From positions 1-32,658 of the forward strand of contig JAIROU010000314.1 of NCBI GenBank assembly GCA_031257375.1: 32,658 nucleotides of DNA, read 5' to 3'. This stretch comes from Bifidobacteriaceae bacterium (GTDB lineage: Bacteria > Actinomycetota > Actinomycetes > Actinomycetales > WQXJ01). Below the pieces are notes generated by a model. That model had not been told where the DNA came from. It did not search any database and worked only from the letters and a program-made list of their open reading frames with translations. Shown piece by piece: positions 14,705 to 23,767 of this stretch (position 1 is the stretch's first letter; every line of letters begins with the position of its first letter). The position numbers and the translations under genes were made by a program.

Positions 14705-17484
14705 GGCTCAATTATCCAGGGCGCAGCGGCGGCAGGCGGCGCCGGATCTCGCCGACGCGGGCCGTTCCACACCTTGGCCTCGCGCCCGAGCGGTGTCTTG
14801 ATGCTGTGGGTCCCCGGGGCCAGAGCCTCGGCGCTGGCGCTGGGCAACGCCAGGACCGCCTCGGTTCCAGGGGGGATGCTGGCCCGCACCCTCCACTCGG
14901 CGGCGGTGCGTTCCCAGGCGAACTCGATCAGACCGTGCCCGGTGACATGGGTGGTCTTGGCGCGGGTCACCCTTGCGTCATCCGGCGGGCTAAGGCACGC
15001 TTGACGCCAGCCGGGGGCGGTCCCCCGCAGGCCGCCCACAGCTTGCCGGATCCAACTCGACACGGAACCGAGGAAAAAGTGACTGCGGCTGCGGGCGTCC
15101 GCGTCGAAAGATTCCCACAGCGTTCCGTCGCCGGTCTTGGCCCAAGGAGCCCAGGACGGACGGGTCTGTTGCGTGGCGATGGTCAGGGCCAGGTCGAACC
15201 GGCCGCTCTCGCTCAAAGCCGGGAGCAGGTACTTGACACCGATGGAGCCGCAGTTGAGATGGCCTTGGGTGCGCTGTTCGACATCGGTCGCCAGCCCCGA
15301 GGCAACTCTTGCCCGCTCCTTTAGGGGAACCGTGCCGAACACCAGCGGTAGAGCGTTCATCACCTGCCGGTAGGGCGCGCCGGCGATGCGATAGGTTCCA
15401 CTCGCGTCGTCGAAGTAGCGTTTGTGGTAGGCGCCCATGACAGCCTGCCGGGCGCTGCGATAGCCCGCGGCAACCCCGTCTAGGCCCACGGCAGCGCACA
15501 TTTGGGCCAACCGGTCTGCCAGCAGCGTCAGCATCATGGTCGCAACGGGCGTGGGGCCTTCGAGCGCCCCACCGGGGGGAAGCCAATCCCCGTGGCTCAG
15601 GCGCGCCCATAGCCAACCAGTTTCACTGGCCAGCTCAAGGACGTGGTCGAGGTAGCGGCGCATCGGGTCCAGGTAGCGGCCGATGATGCCGGTGTCGCCG
15701 TGCTCAAAATAGAGGGCGTAAGGGATCAGGACCATCGAACCGCTCCAGGCCGGGTCCAACCAGCGGCCCCAGCCGGGAGTTGGCACGATCACGGGAACGG
15801 CGCCCACGGCGTCCTGGGCGTCCACGTAGTCGTCCAGCCATTTCGTTAACAGCGGCCGCAAATCGAGGCTGAGCAAGGCCGCCTCGGCCACCAGGTGCAC
15901 GTCCGTCCAACCGTTCTTCTCATACGTCGGGGTGTCGACAGGTAGGCCGTGGACGCAGTTCAACACCGTGGCGCAGGTCGCCGTATCGATCCACTGAAGA
16001 AGCGGTTGGTCACACTCGAAAGAACCTGCCCGCGCGATCTCAGCGACGTACGGGACTGCCCTGACCCCACTCACCGCCACATTTCCGGTGAGGGTCAACT
16101 CGGCGTGGCGAAAGCCCTTGTACGTGAACTCAGGGCGCCACGTCAGGTCTACCGGGCCGCGGACAACAACCTGGTCCACCTGAGCTTCCCCGCTGGCGTA
16201 GGCATTGTCGCAGACCGCGTGCCCTTCGGCATCGGCGGTCTCGCCGTACTTCACACGGACTTCGCCCGGACCGGCCCCGGTCACGCGGAACTCGACCACA
16301 CCTGTCAGCACCCGGCCAAAGTCGAAGACTGTGCTGTCGCCAACGAGCCGCGCTTTGACGGGCGGCACCGGTTCGCGGGGGATGTCCGGCGGCGCCGAGG
16401 CCAGGCAGAGGCGCCCCTGAGGGCCGGCCACTTCCAGGGCAGGTTCCCAAGATCCCTCAGGCCCGCCCACTTCCTGGACGACGCCGGTATACAGCATCTC
16501 GCTCGTGATGTCGCTCGCTCTTGTGAGCCACGAACCATCCGTCCCGATCACCGCTCCGCCTCGCTGGCCGCCAACCTCCAGGTGCGCCCAGACCATCGGT
16601 TCGGCCGTCCAAGGTGCCAAACTCCAACCCCAGACGTCAGACCCATGCGCGCCCCAGAATCCGCGCCCGGTTCGAGCGATTATCTCGTTTGAGCCCGCTC
16701 GAAGTAACTCGGCGACGTCGAAGACGGACACATCGACTCGCTTGTCGTATTGGGTTGGGGCTGGTTCAAGCGCTCCATCGCCGACCCGGTGGCCGTTTAT
16801 CCACCAGGTTGCGTACCCCAGCCCAGTGGCGTGAAGCCGCGCCGCCGCCGGCGCCTCGTCCAGATCGAACACCTTTGAGAACTCCGGGTTCGGCGCCGGG
16901 CGCACCTGTGCGCCTAGAGCCAGCACGCCGGTTTGCGCTTGGCCGTCGCGCAGGTACGGGCGGACAAGCGACAGCGGCGCGATTTCCGGATCGCAGGGCT
17001 CGGCTACCAAACCCCGACTCCAGCCGACTTCCTGGCGAGCGGTCAATTCGACGGCGAATCTGCCCGCGGCGAGCGGCGCGGGCAAGGCGAGGAGCACCGA
17101 GAAGCGCTGGAAGAAAGCATCGTCATCGACTGCCAACTCCGTCAAGACGCTGCCAGCGTGATCCAACAGGCGCACCCGGCACAGCGGCCGACCCGGCGCC
17201 GTCACCCGCGAGTCGGCGTTCAGGCCGCTGATGGCGTCCAGCCCGGCGCGCTGGAAAGGATCGCGCTCCGGTTTGAAGCGCAGGTCAATGTTGACCCCCG
17301 TGAGCTGGCCCTCGCAAACAAACGGCTGCGCCAAGGTTGTGCCAGCCGGCGCCCATGCCACCGCTCCGGAAGGCAACGCCACAAGCGGGCGGAACCGAGG
17401 CTGGACGGGACGGCTGATCCAGCGGGCAGACCCGGCCCGGGGGAGAGCTTGCAATTCTTGCGAGAAGTGATGGCTTGTCGTCAT
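14701..17484 (-). CDS. GH78 alpha-L-rhamnosidase
   Basis: LHATGLGYATWWINGHRVGDGALEPAPTQYDKRVDVSVFDV, VFDFGRVLTGVVEFRV, LNCVHGLPVDTPTYEKNGWTDVHLVAEAALLSLD, LNCGSIGVKYLLPALSESGRFDLAL. ATGA overlap with the upstream gene. Confidence 0.88.
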   Translation of the reverse strand: MTTSHHFSQELQALPRAGSARWISRPVQPRFRPLVALPSGAVAWAPAGTTLAQPFVCEGQLTGVNIDLRFKPERDPFQRAGLDAISGLNADSRVTAPGRPLCRVRLLDHAGSVLTELAVDDDAFFQRFSVLLALPAPLAAGRFAVELTARQEVGWSRGLVAEPCDPEIAPLSLVRPYLRDGQAQTGVLALGAQVRPAPNPEFSKVFDLDEAPAAARLHATGLGYATWWINGHRVGDGALEPAPTQYDKRVDVSVFDVAELLRAGSNEIIARTGRGFWGAHGSDVWGWSLAPWTAEPMVWAHLEVGGQRGGAVIGTDGSWLTRASDITSEMLYTGVVQEVGGPEGSWEPALEVAGPQGRLCLASAPPDIPREPVPPVKARLVGDSTVFDFGRVLTGVVEFRVTGAGPGEVRVKYGETADAEGHAVCDNAYASGEAQVDQVVVRGPVDLTWRPEFTYKGFRHAELTLTGNVAVSGVRAVPYVAEIARAGSFECDQPLLQWIDTATCATVLNCVHGLPVDTPTYEKNGWTDVHLVAEAALLSLDLRPLLTKWLDDYVDAQDAVGAVPVIVPTPGWGRWLDPAWSGSMVLIPYALYFEHGDTGIIGRYLDPMRRYLDHVLELASETGWLWARLSHGDWLPPGGALEGPTPVATMMLTLLADRLAQMCAAVGLDGVAAGYRSARQAVMGAYHKRYFDDASGTYRIAGAPYRQVMNALPLVFGTVPLKERARVASGLATDVEQRTQGHLNCGSIGVKYLLPALSESGRFDLALTIATQQTRPSWAPWAKTGDGTLWESFDADARSRSHFFLGSVSSWIRQAVGGLRGTAPGWRQACLSPPDDARVTRAKTTHVTGHGLIEFAWERTAAEWRVRASIPPGTEAVLALPSASAEALAPGTHSIKTPLGREAKVWNGPRRRDPAPPAAAAPWIIEP

Positions 17485-20114
17485 CGAACACTCCCTGATT
17501 TCAAGCGAGACTCAATTGTTCGGCCCGGAGCAAGGTCAAAGCCGACCGCTCGAATGTTTCGCAGTGTGCCCCATTTGGTCGACGCTTTGCCGACCTGTTC
17601 GCCGTCGAAGGTCGGATCAAGCTCAAACAGGCCGGCTAGCACCGCTTCCGCAGAGGCGATGGCACAGGCTGAATCGCGGTTGGATGAGCTGCGCTCGGCG
17701 GCGCGGAAATGCCCCTCGCGAATGGTTTCCTGGCCCTGGCCCCACAGCTGGCCCGAGCGCGCCCGGTGGATGCGGCCCAGGAAACTCGCGGCCCGATCAG
17801 CCTGTCCCAGCTTGCACAAACCCAACGCCGTGCGCGCCGGCCAGGCCCCGAACGCGCCGGCGGCGCCGTGGTCGGGCCGGTCTGCCAGCGGCGCTATCGG
17901 ATCGTTCGGATCCAACGCCCGCATCCAGTCGCCATCGAGCAGGCTGGTGGCAATGAACTCGACCATCTGCGCTGCAATGGCGGGCGGAAGGTCGCCTGAC
18001 AGGAATTCTGCGATCAGCGCGAAATCGAGGCAGTGACCTATGGTGTCAATGCCGGTCGGCGTGTAGATGGACCAACGGCCAGCGCCCGCATAACCGCCTA
18101 TCACGGCCTTGGCCAAGGTGTCGCCTTCGCTTCGCGCGAGAGCCCCCTCCACGTCATCGCCGCGCCTGGCCAACAATGACGAGAGCGCTCGCAGCATGTG
18201 CGCGTAGGCGGCGTTGAAGGCCATGACCACATGGCGGTAGTTCGGGACGCACTCCAACAGCTCCCACGAATCACCGCCGAAATCAGCTAACACGCCCCCG
18301 GCGTATGGCGCGCGGATAGAAGCCGGACGCCAGGCCATGTCGGCCAAGTGCTCCAGCACGGTCTTGCCCGAGGCGACCTCGTCGAGCAGCGCGTAATCGC
18401 CGGTGATGCCGACGTAGCGTTCAACCGAGCAGAAGAGCGCGTAGTCGTTGGCCGCATAGTGGTTCCCGATGGTGACCAAGTTGCGGGTGTCGAAAGAGTG
18501 AGAGTGCCGGTAATCGCCCGAGAGAGCGGCCAGGAGCCAGCGGCGGGTGGCGTCTGGCTCCAGCAGCGTCACGACACGCGAGAACTCGACCTGTTCCCAA
18601 TAGAAGGTGACGGTGGGCCCCAAGCGCGGTCCGCCTGTGAGAAAAACCGGCCCCAGCTCGCTCACACCGGTGTTGCGCATATAGACAGCCAACAAGCAAG
18701 CCAGATAGTAGGTCTGCTCCAGGCCCTCGTCCTGCGTCACCAAAGTCGGCAGGTAACCGGAATGATCCGGGTTCCCGGGAATGAAGGCGTTCGCCCACAG
18801 GCACTGCCAGCGGGTCCTGGTCGCCGCCAGCCGTTCGCCGAAACCGGCACTGGCTTGCCGCGCGCGCTTCAGCACGTCGCTGGCGGCTACCCCGATTTCG
18901 AGGGATATTCCAACCCTGAACGCCTCTCCCGGCGCGAGCGTTAGTTTCCAGCCTGCGCGGCCCCGCTGCCCCTCGGTGGTGAGCGAGTCTGGCTCAACCG
19001 TGGCAGTAAACGCCGAACAGGCGTCAGTCGCGGCGTCTTCAACCAGCACAGTCGTCCTGGAGACCACTCTTGCCGACCAGCGCTGCGACCCCCACCACGG
19101 TTGAGTTCCGCCGACGCGCTCCCCGTCGACAAGAACAGCGACCGCGTCAGGTTCCCGCAGGGCTCCGAGTTCGTACCATACGCCGGCCTCCAGGCGCCGT
19201 CCGGTGCGGATGCGCTCGCCGCCGACATCAACGACCAAAGCGCCGTCTTCGACCAGGAACTGGAGCGAGCCGGGATGGTTCCCGTGGGTCAGGATCGCGC
19301 CGTCCGCAAGGCCGTCCAGCCGCACCCGGACACTGATAGCCATGCCGACCTTCCAGCCGGACGCCCCTAGCTTGACCTTGCACTCGCCACCAGTCAACAC
19401 CCATGGCCCGACGATCCGTTCTTCGCCCTCGACCCAGGCGACTTCACCGTGCACGCTGTGCGGGCGCGGCCAGTCCCAATCGGGGGCGGTGTGGTCTGGC
19501 AGGGCCGATTCGATGAGCATCGGGGAATCATCCTCGTCGCGCTGGATGCCGGGGATGGGCGGATGTCCCAGACGCAGCACGCGCGACTCGTCCGGCGGTA
19601 GCTGTGCTTGTCGGGGTTCGGCGGACAACACGTCTTGGCGGATGCGCTCGGTGGCGAAAAAGTCATGGCCTTCGCCGTGGTTCCAAGGCGTGTTGTAGAG
19701 CCAACCCCAACCAGTCGCATGGCGGGCGATCGGGGCGAGCAGCTCAAACTCCAGGTCGCACGCGCGGGGAAGGCCACTCTCATTGCGCACTTCGACCTGC
19801 CACAGAGCCGCCGCCTGCTCAAAAGGCAGGCAAGTGTCCGTCTCAATCACCAATCCGCCGTTTGAAGACCGCCGCTGGACTCCCCACGGCCGCCAACGAA
19901 GCTCCTGCGCCGGCGGGGCCGCGCCGTCTATCCGAAGCACCCCTGTCCGGTAGCCGCCCGAGTACGGCGGGATGGCGAGCCAGGAGATAGAGGCCAGGTC
20001 AGCGTTCGCGTGAGCCTGCCCCCATTGGTTGCGCAGCGACGGCAGATGCGCCCAATCGGCGGCCGGCATCCATGCGCCGCTCAGTGCGTCAAGAGAAGGG
20101 ACGTGTTCAGGCAT
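17481..20114 (-). CDS. Putative (alpha/alpha)6-barrel glycoside hydrolase of uncertain family with an inserted LamG/concanavalin-like domain
   Basis: 877-aa ORF. N-terminal beta-rich region, an internal segment (VKLGASGWKVGMAISVRVRLDGLADGAILTHGNHPGSLQFLVEDGALVVDVGGERIRTGRRLEAGVWYELGAL) resembling LamG, then helical toroid-like region (LEQTYYLACLLAVYMRNTG..., GDSWELLECVPNYRHVVMAFNAAYAHML). Position inside the GH operon. Confidence 0.6.
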   Translation of the reverse strand: MPEHVPSLDALSGAWMPAADWAHLPSLRNQWGQAHANADLASISWLAIPPYSGGYRTGVLRIDGAAPPAQELRWRPWGVQRRSSNGGLVIETDTCLPFEQAAALWQVEVRNESGLPRACDLEFELLAPIARHATGWGWLYNTPWNHGEGHDFFATERIRQDVLSAEPRQAQLPPDESRVLRLGHPPIPGIQRDEDDSPMLIESALPDHTAPDWDWPRPHSVHGEVAWVEGEERIVGPWVLTGGECKVKLGASGWKVGMAISVRVRLDGLADGAILTHGNHPGSLQFLVEDGALVVDVGGERIRTGRRLEAGVWYELGALREPDAVAVLVDGERVGGTQPWWGSQRWSARVVSRTTVLVEDAATDACSAFTATVEPDSLTTEGQRGRAGWKLTLAPGEAFRVGISLEIGVAASDVLKRARQASAGFGERLAATRTRWQCLWANAFIPGNPDHSGYLPTLVTQDEGLEQTYYLACLLAVYMRNTGVSELGPVFLTGGPRLGPTVTFYWEQVEFSRVVTLLEPDATRRWLLAALSGDYRHSHSFDTRNLVTIGNHYAANDYALFCSVERYVGITGDYALLDEVASGKTVLEHLADMAWRPASIRAPYAGGVLADFGGDSWELLECVPNYRHVVMAFNAAYAHMLRALSSLLARRGDDVEGALARSEGDTLAKAVIGGYAGAGRWSIYTPTGIDTIGHCLDFALIAEFLSGDLPPAIAAQMVEFIATSLLDGDWMRALDPNDPIAPLADRPDHGAAGAFGAWPARTALGLCKLGQADRAASFLGRIHRARSGQLWGQGQETIREGHFRAAERSSSNRDSACAIASAEAVLAGLFELDPTFDGEQVGKASTKWGTLRNIRAVGFDLAPGRTIESRLKSGSVR

Positions 20115-20161
20115 GGCGATTGGATCTTTCAGTCAAAGAGACGGATGGGCGGCGATTCGCC

Positions 20162-21004
20162 CTATCCCTTGGCCGCTCCCGACGTCAGCCCGGCGACAAA
20201 CTCGCGTTGGCAGAACAGGTAGGCGATGAGCGGGATGAGCGCGGCAATCAGCGTGATGGCGTACACCTGCCCGTAATCCGTTGAGACAGCGCTGGCCCCC
20301 AATGACAAGTACATGGCCACTGTGATTGTTTGCCCCTGCGTCGGTCCCAGGATGATGAGCGGTCCCAGGAAATCGTTCCAAGTCCACAGGCCGACGAAGA
20401 TCGCCACCGTGATGGTGGCCGGGCGCATCAGCGGCATCACAATTGACCACCAAACCCGTAGATCCCCGGCGCCGTCGACGCGCGCGGAATCCAATATCTC
20501 TTTCGGAACCGTGTGGAGGAAACCCACATAGACGAACACCGCGAAAGCGAAATACCCCCCAGAGATGCCTACCAACACCAGGCCGGGGTAGGTGTTCATC
20601 AGACCCATGGCCTTCAGGACTTGCACCGTCGGTTGCAACCCCACCTGCGGCGGGATCATCAGTCCAAGTGCGAAGATCCCAGTCAAGATGCCTTTGACCC
20701 GAGCCGATCTCTCGAACAACCACAGGCTGGTGGCCGAGGAAAGCGGGATCAACAGCGCGACTGTCGCCGATGTGATCACGACCGAGTTGACCAGACCAGT
20801 CTGGATCAGGTGATCGGGCCGGGAGAGCGCAGTGATTACGTTGCTGAAGGTGAATGGGTTCGGCAACCCCAGAGGGTCGGACTTGATCTGCGCGTTGGCC
20901 TTGAACGCGTTCACAACGGCCAGATAGATCGGGAAACAAAACACGGCCGTGACAACCCAGCCGCCGGCCAGGCGTCCTGAGCGGGATGCGAGCTTTGCGT
21001 TCAC
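20162..21004 (-). CDS. ABC sugar transporter permease, MalG-like
   Basis: EAA-type motif KEILDSARVDGAGDLRVWWSIVMPLMRPA; multiple TM segments. GTGA overlap with the preceding permease gene. Confidence 0.9.
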   Translation of the reverse strand: MNAKLASRSGRLAGGWVVTAVFCFPIYLAVVNAFKANAQIKSDPLGLPNPFTFSNVITALSRPDHLIQTGLVNSVVITSATVALLIPLSSATSLWLFERSARVKGILTGIFALGLMIPPQVGLQPTVQVLKAMGLMNTYPGLVLVGISGGYFAFAVFVYVGFLHTVPKEILDSARVDGAGDLRVWWSIVMPLMRPATITVAIFVGLWTWNDFLGPLIILGPTQGQTITVAMYLSLGASAVSTDYGQVYAITLIAALIPLIAYLFCQREFVAGLTSGAAKG

Positions 21005-21894
21005 AGGTTGGTCTCCCTCTTGCGCAGGATGCGGGTGGCAATGGCGGACACCGCGGCCGTCAGGACCAGTAGCAGGATGCCCAGCGCGGCGCCATAACCT
21101 GTGTGGCCGTTGCCAAACGCCACGGCGATGACGTAATAGGCCAGCGAGTTGGTCGAATTGGCCGGTCCGCCTGACGTCAGCACCGCCAGGATGTCATAGA
21201 GTTTCAACGCGCCTATCAGCCCCAGCACCACGCAGGTGGTGGTGGCGGGAGCGAGCATGGGCCAGGTCACGTTGAAGAACCGCTTGATGGGGCCGGCCCC
21301 ATCCACCCGGGCGGCGTCCATGAGTTCGGGGGGCACAGACTGCAACCCGGCCATGTAGACGACAGTGCAGAAAGCCGTCGAAGCCCAGGCGACTGTGACG
21401 CAGACGCAGAATGTCGCCATCTCCCGCGTGCCCAGCCAGTTGATCGGCGCGTCCAGCCAGCCGTATTTCAAAGCGCTGGAGTTGATAAGGCCGTTCTGGT
21501 TGAACATCATGCGCCACATGAAGGCGACCACCACACCGGAGAGCACCTGGGGGATGAAGGCCAAGGTCCGCATCACTTTGTAGTTCTTGGCCTGGTTGTT
21601 GAGCATCATGGCGAACAGCACGCCCCCGACGTTCGAAACCAGCGTCACCAGAATCGTCACGATCAGCGTGAACGCGAAGGTCCGCCCGAGCCGCGGGTCG
21701 GAGAACATCCTGGTGTAGTTCTCCAGGCCGACGAAACTCATCGTCTGCCGGTTGGTCCTCGCATCGGTCAAGCTCAGCGTGGCGGAAGCGAACACCGGAT
21801 AGATGACCCACAGGGTGTACAGACCCAGGCTGATGAAGGCGATGGGCGCCAGCCCACCGAGCGCCTTGCGTCGTTTTCTTGGACGGCTAGCCAT
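21001..21894 (-). CDS. ABC sugar transporter permease, MalF-like
   Basis: PPELMDAARVDGAGPIKRFFNVTWPMLAPATTTCVVL; start chosen at MASRPRKRRKALGG (21894) rather than the longer ORF. Confidence 0.88.
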   Translation of the reverse strand: MASRPRKRRKALGGLAPIAFISLGLYTLWVIYPVFASATLSLTDARTNRQTMSFVGLENYTRMFSDPRLGRTFAFTLIVTILVTLVSNVGGVLFAMMLNNQAKNYKVMRTLAFIPQVLSGVVVAFMWRMMFNQNGLINSSALKYGWLDAPINWLGTREMATFCVCVTVAWASTAFCTVVYMAGLQSVPPELMDAARVDGAGPIKRFFNVTWPMLAPATTTCVVLGLIGALKLYDILAVLTSGGPANSTNSLAYYVIAVAFGNGHTGYGAALGILLLVLTAAVSAIATRILRKRETNL

Positions 21895-21995
21895 CCCGGA
21901 CGTCGGCGGCGGGCTAGCCGCGCGGAGCAGCCGCGCCCGGCCGAGGATGCCGTCCCCATTCAGATGGAACTGCCGTGTTGGCCTACCGCTGGGAA

Positions 21996-22025
21996 GCGAT
22001 GGGGCCGGCCTTGCGGCCCCATCGC
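21996..22025. promoter_or_regulatory. Perfect 12-bp stem inverted repeat between SBP and permease genes
   Basis: GCGATGGGGCCG-GCCTTG-CGGCCCCATCGC; lies between the SBP stop (22047) and the MalF-like start (21894). Confidence 0.8.
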
Positions 22026-22046
22026 TCTCCCCCGTCAAACTACGCA

Positions 22047-23342
22047 CTATTGCGCCGCAGCCCACTGCGCATCGAGGTCTGCGCACAGGGCGGCCGCGTC
22101 CGAGTTGGTGAAGACGGCCTGAGCCATTCCCATGAAGCCATCAGCCACAGTGGAGGGAATCGCGTTCTTGCCGCCGGTCCACCTGAAGGATGGAACTGAC
22201 GTGGCGGCGTCGCCCGTCGCCAACTCATAGCCCTCCATATACAGCGGGGTGACGTCGACGCCAAGATCCGCCAACGATGCGTTCTTCAACAAAATGAAGG
22301 CCGCGTCGTTCTCGATCAGCGGCTTGTACGATTCCTGGTTCGTCGCCCAAGCTTTGGCCCACTCCATCGCGACCTCGGCATTCGGCGACTCCTTGTTGAC
22401 TGCGAACGTGCCACCGGCCACCGTCGGCAGGTAGGCGGTCCCGTTGTCGCTGGGCCAAAGGAAAACGCCGATGTTCTCGGCTTGCTCGTCAGTCAGGTAG
22501 CCCTTGCCGATGAACCAGGAACCCATCGGGTACATGCCGGACTTTCCGTCGAGGAAGTTCTGGTTCGCCGCCGAATAGTCGGCCGAGAGCGCCGCCGGGT
22601 CATAGGCGCCGGCCTCGACCAGATCGATCATCTTCTGGACGGCGCCGACGAAGTCGGCGTCAGAGAATTTGGCTTCGCCCGCCTTGAGCTTCTGGATCCA
22701 CTCGGGGTCCTTCCCCAACACGTCCGTGGTGACGGCGCCGACCATTCCTATGTCAGCAGCCCAGCCTTCCCCGCCGGCCATCTCAATCGGGGTGACTCCC
22801 GCAGCGCGCAGCTTGGCGACAACGTCGAGGAATTCGGACCAGGTCTTTGGCACGGAGATGCCGTTGTCGGCGAAGATCGTCTTGTTGTAGAACACCAGCG
22901 GCACGATTTGCGTACCCGTGGACGGCGTGTAGACGTTGCCGTCGCTGTACACGCCAGATTCCCAGAAGAGGAAATTCTCCTCCAGCCAGGCCTCGTCATA
23001 GGGCATGAGCGTGTCGTGAAGATCGTCGACATTGACCTGGCCCAGCACGTCCGGCAGTTGGCCAGAAGCGCGCAACTGCCCCGGATACTCGTCCCCAATG
23101 GAGACGATCTTCTTGACCGTGACGCCGGGGACCTTAGCCGAAGCGGCCGCGATCGAGGCGTCCCAGAACTCGGCGGTGTTGGCCTCGGACTCCGTCACCA
23201 ATACCGTGATTTCGACTGGCTCGCTGGAGCGGGACTCGTCCTGCGACCCGGGCACGTTTGAGTCTGAATCGTTGGAGCATCCCGCAGCGAGCAGAAAAGC
23301 CACCGCGAGACCAGCTACCAGAACATTTGTAGGTCGTTTCAT
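22047..23342 (-). CDS. ABC sugar transporter substrate-binding lipoprotein
   Basis: Lipobox LLAAGCS after a signal sequence; WSEFLDVVAKLRAAGVTPIEMAGGEGW, AVNKESPNAEVAMEWAKAWATN; RBS AGGAGGAAGAAAAGG. Confidence 0.92.
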   Translation of the reverse strand: MKRPTNVLVAGLAVAFLLAAGCSNDSDSNVPGSQDESRSSEPVEITVLVTESEANTAEFWDASIAAASAKVPGVTVKKIVSIGDEYPGQLRASGQLPDVLGQVNVDDLHDTLMPYDEAWLEENFLFWESGVYSDGNVYTPSTGTQIVPLVFYNKTIFADNGISVPKTWSEFLDVVAKLRAAGVTPIEMAGGEGWAADIGMVGAVTTDVLGKDPEWIQKLKAGEAKFSDADFVGAVQKMIDLVEAGAYDPAALSADYSAANQNFLDGKSGMYPMGSWFIGKGYLTDEQAENIGVFLWPSDNGTAYLPTVAGGTFAVNKESPNAEVAMEWAKAWATNQESYKPLIENDAAFILLKNASLADLGVDVTPLYMEGYELATGDAATSVPSFRWTGGKNAIPSTVADGFMGMAQAVFTNSDAAALCADLDAQWAAAQ

Positions 23343-23356
23343 TCCTTTTCTTCCTC

Positions 23357-23446
23357 CTAGATTACTGTAGTCGAGCGCCTAGCCGCCGCACTGCCACTTC
23401 TTCGCGATCGCGCTCTCAGACGGGAATCGGGGTACCCACTCCTCAC
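23357..23446 (-). CDS. Possible 29-codon leader ORF (MRSGYPDSRLRARSRRSGSAAARRSTTVI)
   Basis: GTG preceded by AAGGAGGGACCC; in-frame TAG overlaps the SBP Shine-Dalgarno (atcTAGGAGGAAG). Same position relative to the shared 5' element as the GH2 start codon. Confidence 0.4.
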   Translation of the reverse strand: MRSGYPDSRLRARSRRSGSAAARRSTTVI

Positions 23447-23449
23447 GGG

Positions 23450-23494
23450 TCCCTCCTTGGAACCGCCTTATTCACAACGATAGCATAAATATCG
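23450..23494 (-). promoter_or_regulatory. Island 5' element, copy C (upstream of ABC/GH operon)
   Basis: Reverse complement CGATATTTATGCTATCGTTGTGAATAAGGCGGTTCCAAGGAGGG; shared with copies A and B. Confidence 0.68.
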
Positions 23495-23514
23495 TAGGCC
23501 CGTCGGCCGTGGTC

Positions 23515-23767
23515 GGCGGCAACCTGCGTTTCGCAGGCCGCGGTCGAGTTCACGCTCGCCGCTGGCGCCAAATTCGCGAACGTGGCCGGTCAACCTGGCC
23601 AAACTGTCGAGGTGACCACCTCCGAGGCCTGCTTGGCCCGCGTCGAGGTGGTTGATCTGGTCCGGGGTGGCGAGACTGTCACGGTCACCGCCGTCGTGGC
23701 GGGCCAGGAGGTCGGCTCGGCCGAGTTGGAGTTTGGCCCCGACGCGCCCGGGTGCCGTTTAGCCTAA
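23515..23767 (+). pseudogene. C-terminal domain remnant of a secreted GH-associated protein
   Basis: Frame reads VSQAAVEFTLAAGAKFANVAGQPGQTVEVTTSEACLARVEVVDLVRGGETVTVTAVVAGQEVGSAELEFGPDAPGCRLA*, similar in length and pattern to the C-terminus of the GH95-like protein (AAAVSFTTDFGSASFASVANGKSASKAF...EAGTVTVTGETPDGAKAASHEVAYTGIDCAP*). Confidence 0.45.

Noticed and set aside
13628-15004. 458-aa plus-strand ORF opposite the ROK/GH78 genes
   Set aside because: Antisense to clear ROK and GH78 coding; R/G/Q-rich shadow translation.
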